DNA of 64,000 nt from Aequorivita sp. GTDB lineage: Bacteria; Bacteroidota; Bacteroidia; Flavobacteriales; Flavobacteriaceae. Below the pieces are notes generated by a model. The model searched no databases. It was not told the origin of the DNA and saw only the letters and a list, made by a program, of their open reading frames with translations. Numbering within the stretch: position 1 is the first letter of the stretch; every line of letters begins with the position of its first letter. Position numbers and translations under genes: made by a program. Below are positions 32,497-39,731 of this stretch, piece by piece. Where the stretch lies: the NCBI GenBank assembly GCA_024637015.1, contig JAGXGE010000009.1:1-64000 (forward strand), read 5' to 3'.

Positions 32497-34671
32497 ATGG
32501 AAATAAAACGGAAAGCCCGTATAGACAGTAAAACTTTAGAAGATCTTGAATTCCCTTCTGTGCTGCGTCAAGTCTCGGAATTTTGTGTAACTGAACCAGG
32601 GCGTGAACAGGTACTTGAAATAGTGCCCTTTCAGGATTTTAACGAAATTGAACCCGAACTGCAACGCGTAAAGGAATTCACGGCTTCGTTCGATGGGGAC
32701 AATAGAATACCAAATCACGGTTTCGATACGATTTTTAGGGAGTTACGATTGCTGGAAATTGAAAACAGCTCGCTTGAAGTTTCAGGCTTTCGAAAAATTC
32801 TTTCCATTTCTGAAACCACTCGGATACTTTTAAAATTCTTTAAAAAATTTGAGGAATTCTATATCCATTTGAATTCCTTTTCGGAAGAAGTATCCTACAC
32901 ATCAATCATTTCCGAAGAAATAAACAAACGTGTTGACAAATACGGCGAAATAAAAGACGAAGCTTCTTCTGAGCTCGGTACGATTCGCAAAAGATTGAAT
33001 GTGGTGAAAGGAAAAATTAACTCCTCTTTCACAAAAGCACTTTCGCAATACATTCAAAACGATTATTTGGATGAAATCCGCGAATCTGTTGTTGAAAATC
33101 GCCGTGTTTTGGCAGTAAAAGCAATGCACCGAAAAAAAGTGAAGGGCGCCGTTTTAGGCAGCTCAAAAACAGGAAGCATCGTTTACATTGAACCACAGGA
33201 AACGCTTGAATATGCTAATGAACTTAGTAATTTGTTATATGAAGAGGATGAAGAAGTAAAACGAATATTAAAAGCTTTAACCGAATTTGTCCGACCTTAT
33301 GCATCCCTTTTGTCGAGCTATCAGGAGTACTTAATAACAATGGACGTGCTTTTCGCCAAGGCGAAATACGCATTGAAAATAAACGGAGTTTTGCCAATTC
33401 TTACTTTAGAAAAAAAGATTTCACTTCTAAAGGCATTTCATCCACTATTGCTGGTCTCAAACAATAAAAGGAAAGAAAAAACATTTCCCCAAAGCATTGA
33501 ACTGGTTCCCGATAAAAGGATTATTGTAATCTCAGGACCAAACGCTGGCGGAAAAAGTATAACACTGAAAACCGTAGGACTTTTGCAGGTAATGTTGCAA
33601 AGCGGTATGTTGATTTCCGCTGAGCCACAAAGCGAAATGTGTTTTTTCAAAAGAATTTTGACAGACATCGGAGACAATCAATCCATCGAAAACCATCTAA
33701 GTACCTATAGCTATCGGTTAAAAAAGATGAATCAATTTCTAAAAAAATGTAACAATAAAACACTTTTTTTAATTGATGAATTTGGAACGGGAAGCGACCC
33801 CGAACTTGGTGGTGCATTGGCAGAAACATTTTTGGAGGTTTTTTACGAACGTGAAGCTTTTGGGATAATAACTACACATTACACCAATTTAAAGTTATTA
33901 GCAAACGAACTGCCAGACGCCATAAACGCTAATATGCAGTTCGATAATAAATCTTTGGAACCTTTGTACCATCTGCATTTGGGCGAAGCAGGAAGTAGCT
34001 ATACGTTTGAAGTTGCTCAGAAAAACGGTATTCCCTACAGTCTTATAAATAGGGCAAAGAAAAAGATTGAGCGCGGTAAAGTACGTTTTGATAAAACGAT
34101 TGCCAATCTTCAAAAAGAGCGCTCAAATCTTCGGAAAACTTCTGAATCTTTAAAAAATGAAGAGCAAAAAGCTCGCATTGAAGGAAAGCAACTGGAAGAA
34201 GTGAACGTCCGTGTGCAGGAAAAACTTGAAAGCTATCAGGAATTGTTTGATGCCAACCAAAAGCTAATCAGTTTGGGGAAAAAGCTGGATGTTCTCTCGG
34301 AAAAATATTTCAACAATAAGCAGAAAAAACAATTGATTGATGAGCTGATGAAGCTTGTAATGATAGAAAATAGCAAGAGGAAAAAAGTTTCACCAAAAAT
34401 AAAAAAAGCTGTAAAAGCTAAAGAGCAAAAGGTTATAAAAGAAGTTGAGAAGAAGGTTGAAGTAATTCGCGAGCGAAAGAAAGAAGAAAAAGAACAAGCA
34501 AAAAAATTACCTCCCCCAAAACCGAAAGTTGCACTCAAAATTGGCGACAGGGTGCGAATGATTGACGGTAAAGCAATTGGAACGATTGATACTATTGAAA
34601 AAAACAAAGCAATCGTTAATTATGGAATGTTCACTACCAACGTAAGTTTGGAGGAATTGGAAAAAGTTTAA
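32497..34671 (+). CDS. mutS2: MutS2-family ATPase without Smr domain
   Basis: 724 residues from MEIKRKARID; an ATG 24 bases upstream (32473) is also in frame but lies before the likely transcription start. Core MutS2: N-terminal clamp/lever helices, Walker A SGPNAGGKSITLKT, Walker B LFLIDEFGTGSDPELGG, HTHYTNLK-type switch region (ITTHYTNLKLLAN). Then a long Lys/Glu coiled coil (~500-690). It ends in a short KOW-like strand segment (GDRVRMIDGKAIGTID) with no Smr nuclease domain. MutS2 limits recombination or rescues collided ribosomes in other bacteria; without Smr the cutting role is doubtful. Confidence 0.93.
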   Translation: MEIKRKARIDSKTLEDLEFPSVLRQVSEFCVTEPGREQVLEIVPFQDFNEIEPELQRVKEFTASFDGDNRIPNHGFDTIFRELRLLEIENSSLEVSGFRKILSISETTRILLKFFKKFEEFYIHLNSFSEEVSYTSIISEEINKRVDKYGEIKDEASSELGTIRKRLNVVKGKINSSFTKALSQYIQNDYLDEIRESVVENRRVLAVKAMHRKKVKGAVLGSSKTGSIVYIEPQETLEYANELSNLLYEEDEEVKRILKALTEFVRPYASLLSSYQEYLITMDVLFAKAKYALKINGVLPILTLEKKISLLKAFHPLLLVSNNKRKEKTFPQSIELVPDKRIIVISGPNAGGKSITLKTVGLLQVMLQSGMLISAEPQSEMCFFKRILTDIGDNQSIENHLSTYSYRLKKMNQFLKKCNNKTLFLIDEFGTGSDPELGGALAETFLEVFYEREAFGIITTHYTNLKLLANELPDAINANMQFDNKSLEPLYHLHLGEAGSSYTFEVAQKNGIPYSLINRAKKKIERGKVRFDKTIANLQKERSNLRKTSESLKNEEQKARIEGKQLEEVNVRVQEKLESYQELFDANQKLISLGKKLDVLSEKYFNNKQKKQLIDELMKLVMIENSKRKKVSPKIKKAVKAKEQKVIKEVEKKVEVIRERKKEEKEQAKKLPPPKPKVALKIGDRVRMIDGKAIGTIDTIEKNKAIVNYGMFTTNVSLEELEKV

Positions 34672-34677
34672 TTAGGT

Positions 34678-34723
34678 CTCAACTGCGCTCGACCGGACAT
34701 TTGTCTCCTCGAACGCAGTCGAG
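34678..34723. repeat. Imperfect palindrome (REP-like) between mutS2 and DCC gene
   Basis: CTCAACTGCGCTCGA (34678-34692) pairs with TCGAACGCAGTCGAG (34709-34723) at 13 of 15 positions. GC-rich in AT-rich context; resembles dispersed 'CTCGACTGCG' repeats seen in this group. It fills nearly the whole intergenic gap and could also end mutS2 transcription. Confidence 0.6.
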
Positions 34724-34731
34724 AGGTTATT

Positions 34732-35133
34732 ATGAATGAAAAACAGAAAATAATATTGTTCGACGGCGTTTGCAACCTATGCAATGGCGCGGTTACATAT
34801 ATCATTAAACGAGATAAAAAGAACGTCTTCAAATTCGCCACACTTCAAAGTGAAACTGGACAGGAACTTGTGTCAAAATTTAAAATAGATACTTTAAAAG
34901 TAGACTCCATTATTTTGATTGATGGCGATAAGCACTACGAAAAATCTACCGCTGCACTTCATATTGCCAAACAGCTTTCAGGTGCCTACCCCCTACTTTT
35001 TGGGTTTATGATTGTTCCAAAATTCCTTCGGAATGCGGTTTATGATTATGTTGCCCGTAATCGTTACAAATGGTTTGGAAAAAAGGAAAGCTGCATGATT
35101 CCCACACCAGAGTTGAAATCTAAATTTATTTAA
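34732..35133 (+). CDS. DCC-family (DUF393) thioredoxin-like protein
   Basis: 133 residues. N-terminal IILFDGVCNLCNGAVTYII has the DGxCxxC redox motif that names the family. FKFATLQSETGQ and the end with RYKWFGKKESCMIP fit as well. Predicted thiol-disulfide oxidoreductase, cytoplasmic or membrane-associated; partner unknown. Confidence 0.88.
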   Translation: MNEKQKIILFDGVCNLCNGAVTYIIKRDKKNVFKFATLQSETGQELVSKFKIDTLKVDSIILIDGDKHYEKSTAALHIAKQLSGAYPLLFGFMIVPKFLRNAVYDYVARNRYKWFGKKESCMIPTPELKSKFI

Positions 35134-35148
35134 AAGGACTTATCCTTT
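35133..35148. terminator. Weak hairpin after DCC gene
   Basis: AAAGGA-CTTA-TCCTTT, 6-bp stem between convergent genes; no long T run. Confidence 0.3.
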
Positions 35149-35172
35149 ATAAAACTATTTAGTCTTTGGGTA

Positions 35173-35967
35173 CTAATTTATATTTTGCCCAGCATTCAAA
35201 TCTCCCGGCGAATCTTCAGCGGGATCGTTCCAAATAAAATCTGCGTAAGTGTTGCCTGTTCCGGTGAGTTGTAATGAAAGTCCAGATAAATCACCCCCAC
35301 CTTCAGAAACACCGATATCGGTAGAAGCAATTCCATTTGCAGAACCGTTTGTTGCTATAAAAGTTCCTTCGTAACTGAGAAATTGTATAACTATACCAGA
35401 CCTTACAATTGCAATTCCGTCCGGTCCATTTTGTATATTCCCGGCTGGTAAAAAGGAAAGTGTTCCCACTCCATTTGATTGATTGGGAATTAACCCGTTT
35501 AATGCTATAGTTCTATAATTTGTACCTGTAGAGCCACTATATAATTCAAGTGAATAGAGAGATAAATCTGTTCCAGCTGGTCCTGCAATCTCGATAAATT
35601 CCCCCACATCTACTCCTGAATTATCGTAATGAAATTCATTAATCCAGATTTCAGGTGATGGAATCGTTACGCAATAAATATCGTTCCAGACTCCTCCATC
35701 CCATATTTGCAGGCAGCTTTCTCCATTTCCATTGTTCATTACAAAAACTAACAATCCCGCTTCCGATATATTAGGTGTTATGCCATTTCGGGCAGGAATA
35801 TTTGGTACCCGGGGAGGCATAAAACCTTTGTAAGTGAGCCCATCATCAGAGGTACTACTCACTTCAAGCATTGAAGAACTACTGGGATTTACTGTTCCAA
35901 TCCCCACCTGGCCGAATACATTTCCTATTGTAAAGCCAGCACAAAATAATAAGACAATTTTTTTCAT
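35173..35967 (-). CDS. Secreted protein with lamin-tail domain
   Basis: 264 residues. Signal peptide 1-19 (ending NVFGQ). Residues 20-45 (VGIGTVNPSSSSMLEVSS) look like the start of tail-fibre or flavobacterial surface proteins. WINEFHYDNSGVDVGEFIEIAGPAGTDLS (~110-140) begins a lamin-tail (LTD) domain that runs to ~235. No T9SS tail is seen, which is unusual as such LTD proteins in this group often have one. Role unknown, probably outside the cell. Confidence 0.8.
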   Translation of the reverse strand: MKKIVLLFCAGFTIGNVFGQVGIGTVNPSSSSMLEVSSTSDDGLTYKGFMPPRVPNIPARNGITPNISEAGLLVFVMNNGNGESCLQIWDGGVWNDIYCVTIPSPEIWINEFHYDNSGVDVGEFIEIAGPAGTDLSLYSLELYSGSTGTNYRTIALNGLIPNQSNGVGTLSFLPAGNIQNGPDGIAIVRSGIVIQFLSYEGTFIATNGSANGIASTDIGVSEGGGDLSGLSLQLTGTGNTYADFIWNDPAEDSPGDLNAGQNIN

Positions 35968-36194
35968 TACTATGATATTTAGTCATAGCTAAGAAGGTAA
36001 ATTCAAAAAAAAGATTAGATCGGGCATTTGTTCCCGGGGAGAAGTAATAATCTAAACTAATAAAAATTATTCTTTTTTCAAAAAGTTAAAGTGTTAAAAT
36101 TTAATAACTTAAGTAATTTGAAGCCTCAGTTAGCTCATAGTTCATTTTTGAAAAAGATTAAATAATCAAAAACAGTAATCAATTTTTAAATGTA

Positions 36195-37640
36195 TTAAGA
36201 GTCCAAATCGAAGGTTTCAGAAGGGTTTTCCTTCGGATCATAATTGAGCATCCCTTCGCCTTTAGCAATAATGGTACATACCGTGGCATCACCAGTAACA
36301 TTTACCACTGTTCGGAACATATCCAAAATTCTGTCCACTGGAAAAATAATTGCTATCCAAGCGGGGTTTAGACCTACAGATTCCAAAACAATAATAAGCA
36401 TCACCAATCCAGCACTTGGCACTGCAGCGGAACCAATGGATGCCAAAGTAGCAGTCAAAACAATAGTCAATTGTTGCCCAAAAGTAAGGTCTATCATGTG
36501 TAACTGTGCAAGAAACACAACTGCAATAGCTTGATAAAGACAAGTTCCATCCATATTTACAGTAGCACCAATAGGTAAAACGAAACTGGTTATTTTTTTG
36601 TCCACCCCTAGATTTTCTTCAACACATTCCATAGTGACGGGCAGTGTCGCTGCACTACTTGAGGTTGAAAAAGCCAAAGTCTGCGCGGGCGCCATTGCTT
36701 TAAAAAATCCTTTATAGGGTATTTTTTTTACAAAAAGCTTCATAAATAATGGATACACAATAAAAATCATCAACATCAACCCTAAAAATACGGTGAGTGA
36801 ATACCAGCTGAGGCCTTTAAAAATTTCATATACTTTTCCAATATCGTCTCCAGCCATTTTGCTAACAACTCCTGCCAAAAGTGCAAATACGAAGAAAGGT
36901 GCAGCCTGCATCACCAAATCAACCATTTTTAGGAAAACCTCCATGGCGCTATCCATAAAGGCAGTTACGGGATGTGATTTTTCATTCGGAATAAGCAAGA
37001 GACAAACCCCGAAAAATATTCCAAAGAAAATAATTTGAAGCATCAACCCATTATTAGTCAATGAATAGAAAAAGTTTTCGGGAACTAAATCTACTAAAGG
37101 CTGTAATGGCGTGGATTCTTTAGTTTTTTTTGCAGTTTGCATCTTTTCGGTCACAGACGCATCCCTTAGTTCGCCTTTTGTAAGATCTGTAATTTTCTGT
37201 GCACGTTCAAAAAAAGCAGGGTCTTGCAAATAATTGATGCCGTCTTTTATTTGATGGCCCTCTGAAGACGCCCAGACTTCATAACTTATACGGTTATCAA
37301 TTCTGCTTTGTTCATCAATCAACTTTCCTGGTTGTATTACATTAACCAGTAAAAGACCCAAACTTACCGCAAACAAAGTGGTAATTAAATATGCTAAAAG
37401 CGTCTTCCCTCCCATTCTTCCGAGGCTTGAAGGATCTCCAATATTTGCCACACCAGTGATTATAGAAACCAGTACCAAAGGCACAGCTATTAATTTTAAA
37501 AGATTGATAAAAATTGTACCAAACGGCGCTATCCAGTTAATGGTGAATTCACTCCATCCCAATTGACTGGAAAGCAATGCCCAAATTATACCTAAAACAA
37601 GTCCGATGATTATTTTCCAGTGTAGCGCTAGTTTTTTCAT
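36195..37640 (-). CDS. Dicarboxylate/amino acid:cation symporter (DAACS family)
   Basis: 481 residues, about eight helices and two re-entrant loops. Family motifs: the serine-rich loop AFSTSSSAATLPVTMECVE (HP1) and GATVNMDGTCLYQAIA (TM7), with HP2 region SAAVPSAGLVMLII. A ~75-residue hydrophilic insert (about 125-195) between early helices is typical of bacteroidal members. Imports glutamate, aspartate or C4-dicarboxylates with Na+/H+. Located 16 bp downstream of aroC, same strand. Confidence 0.93.
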   Translation of the reverse strand: MKKLALHWKIIIGLVLGIIWALLSSQLGWSEFTINWIAPFGTIFINLLKLIAVPLVLVSIITGVANIGDPSSLGRMGGKTLLAYLITTLFAVSLGLLLVNVIQPGKLIDEQSRIDNRISYEVWASSEGHQIKDGINYLQDPAFFERAQKITDLTKGELRDASVTEKMQTAKKTKESTPLQPLVDLVPENFFYSLTNNGLMLQIIFFGIFFGVCLLLIPNEKSHPVTAFMDSAMEVFLKMVDLVMQAAPFFVFALLAGVVSKMAGDDIGKVYEIFKGLSWYSLTVFLGLMLMIFIVYPLFMKLFVKKIPYKGFFKAMAPAQTLAFSTSSSAATLPVTMECVEENLGVDKKITSFVLPIGATVNMDGTCLYQAIAVVFLAQLHMIDLTFGQQLTIVLTATLASIGSAAVPSAGLVMLIIVLESVGLNPAWIAIIFPVDRILDMFRTVVNVTGDATVCTIIAKGEGMLNYDPKENPSETFDLDS

Positions 37641-37656
37641 AAAAATATTAAATTGT

Positions 37657-38721
37657 TCAGTATTTTGAAATTTTGTTCAGTAAATAAAAGTCGGCCAAAA
37701 CTAATGCTGCCATAGCTTCAACTATCGGTACGGCACGGGGCACCACACAAGGGTCATGCCTTCCTTTTCCTTTAGCTTCAGCTTTGTTTCCTTTGCTATC
37801 AATGGTTTCCTGTTTTTGCATTATGGTAGCAACGGGCTTAAAAGCAATATTGAAATAAATGTCTTCACCATTGCTAATTCCGCCTTGGATTCCTCCGCTA
37901 TGGTTGCTTTTCGTACTTCCTTCTTCATTAAACGCATCATTGTGAGTACTTCCTTTCATTGCTGTTCCCGCAAAACCGCTTCCATATTCAAAGCCTTTTA
38001 CAGCATTTATGGAAAGCATTGCTTTACCCAATTCAGCGTGCAATTTGTCAAAGACCGGTTCGCCTAACCCAATAGGCACGTTTTGGATGACACAGGTAAT
38101 TATTCCGCCAACGGTGTCGCCTTCCTTTCGAATGGATTTTATATAATCTTCCATTTTTGAAGCCATTTCTGCATCAGCACAACGAACAGGGTTTTTTTCG
38201 ATTTCAAAAAAGTCCAGTTCGGAATAGTTTTTTTTCAGTTTCAATTCACCCACAGAAGAAACGTAGGCGGTGATTTTTATATCCTTCAGTAATTGTTTTG
38301 CAATAGCTCCGGCAACAACCCTGCAAGCAGTTTCACGAGCGGAAGAACGGCCACCACCCCGATAATCACGGATACCGTATTTCTTATCATATGTGAAATC
38401 GGCATGTGAGGGACGATAGATGTCTTTGATATGACTGTAATCTTTGCTTTTTTGGTCAGTATTTTCAATTAAGAAACCAATTGGTGTACCGGTTGTTTTT
38501 CCTTCAAAAATCCCTGAAAGAAACTTTACCTCATCTTCTTCTTTTCGTTGGGTAACAATAGCAGACTGGCCGGGTTTTCTCCGTTGCATGTCAGTATTTA
38601 TAGCCTCAAAATCTATTAAAATACCTGCTGGACACCCATCTATAATCCCACCGATAGCAGGGCCGTGCGATTCGCCAAATGTTGTAAGTTTAAAAATTGT
38701 TCCGAAGGAATTGCCCGCCAT
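37657..38721 (-). CDS. aroC: Chorismate synthase
   Basis: 354 residues. Signatures: [18 protein letters not shown] near the start, [20 protein letters not shown] in the middle and [16 protein letters not shown] near the end. Makes chorismate from EPSP using reduced FMN; last shikimate-pathway step. Start ATG with MAGNSFG. Upstream of the DAACS transporter by 16 bp. Confidence 0.97.
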   Translation of the reverse strand: MAGNSFGTIFKLTTFGESHGPAIGGIIDGCPAGILIDFEAINTDMQRRKPGQSAIVTQRKEEDEVKFLSGIFEGKTTGTPIGFLIENTDQKSKDYSHIKDIYRPSHADFTYDKKYGIRDYRGGGRSSARETACRVVAGAIAKQLLKDIKITAYVSSVGELKLKKNYSELDFFEIEKNPVRCADAEMASKMEDYIKSIRKEGDTVGGIITCVIQNVPIGLGEPVFDKLHAELGKAMLSINAVKGFEYGSGFAGTAMKGSTHNDAFNEEGSTKSNHSGGIQGGISNGEDIYFNIAFKPVATIMQKQETIDSKGNKAEAKGKGRHDPCVVPRAVPIVEAMAALVLADFYLLNKISKY

Positions 38722-38893
38722 AGAATGGTTTTCAACAAATGTAAACGATAGGGACGAATAATGAAAATAAACACTATTCTTAATCTTTTAGAAACATACT
38801 ACTAACCAAATAACCCTAAAGTACAACAAACGTAACATTGGCGTAAAATAATTGCTCGTTAATTTTTAGAAATTTGTAGTATAAATATTTTGA

Positions 38894-39730
38894 TTGAAAA
38901 GAAAAGTTGAGCTAGTTGTTATATCTGATGTCCACCTTGGGACTTACGGCTGCCACGCTAAAGAATTACTGAAATATTTAAATTCCATAAAGCCAAAGAA
39001 AATAATTTTAAACGGTGATATTATTGATATCTGGCAATTTCGAAAGCGTTATTTTCCAAAAGCACATCTTCTGATAATCAAAAAGTTACTATCATTTGCC
39101 ACAAAAGGTACCAAGGTGTATTACATAACTGGTAACCACGATGAAAAGTTGCGCAGATTTAGTGACACCAAGATGGGAAACATTCAAATCGTGGATAAAC
39201 TTTTGCTCAATTTGGATGGTAAAAAAGCTTGGTTTTTTCACGGTGATGTCTTTGATGCTTCCATTCAGCACGCAAAATGGATTGCAAAACTGGGGGGTTG
39301 GGGTTTTGACCTTTTAATTGTTTTTAACAGATTTATAAACTATTTTCTTGAAAAGGCTGGTCGAGAAAAATATTCTCTTTCCAAAAAAATAAAGAATAGT
39401 GTGAAAAGTGCCTTGAAGTTTATTGATGATTTTGAAACTACTGCGACAGATTTAGCGATAGACAACGAATTTGATTACGTTGTTTGCGGTCACATTCACC
39501 AGCCTTGCATAAAAAAAGTAGAAACCGTTAAGGGAAGTTGTGAATACTTGAATAGTGGTGATTGGATTGAAAACCTTACAGCTCTGGAATATAATAACGA
39601 GCGCTGGACATTATATTCCTATCAAGATCGCCAACACCTTTTGGCAACAGAAGAACCTTTAATTGAAGAAGAAAACGGAGGATTGGAAATAATGATGGCT
39701 GCAATGAAAGCATTTAAAACAACAATTTAA
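38894..39730 (+). CDS. Metallophosphoesterase, UDP-2,3-diacylglucosamine hydrolase-like
   Basis: 278 residues. Calcineurin-like metal sites: SDVHLG, LNGDIIDIWQ, TGNHDEKLRR, FHGDVFD and VCGHIHQP. The arrangement resembles LpxH/LpxG-type enzymes of lipid A synthesis (UDP-diacyl-GlcN pyrophosphatase). The start is a TTG (MKRKVEL with TTG); no ATG precedes the first metal motif. Its stop is one base from that of the convergent GlcD-GlcF fusion gene. Confidence 0.88.
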   Translation: MKRKVELVVISDVHLGTYGCHAKELLKYLNSIKPKKIILNGDIIDIWQFRKRYFPKAHLLIIKKLLSFATKGTKVYYITGNHDEKLRRFSDTKMGNIQIVDKLLLNLDGKKAWFFHGDVFDASIQHAKWIAKLGGWGFDLLIVFNRFINYFLEKAGREKYSLSKKIKNSVKSALKFIDDFETTATDLAIDNEFDYVVCGHIHQPCIKKVETVKGSCEYLNSGDWIENLTALEYNNERWTLYSYQDRQHLLATEEPLIEEENGGLEIMMAAMKAFKTTI

Positions 39731-39731
39731 T

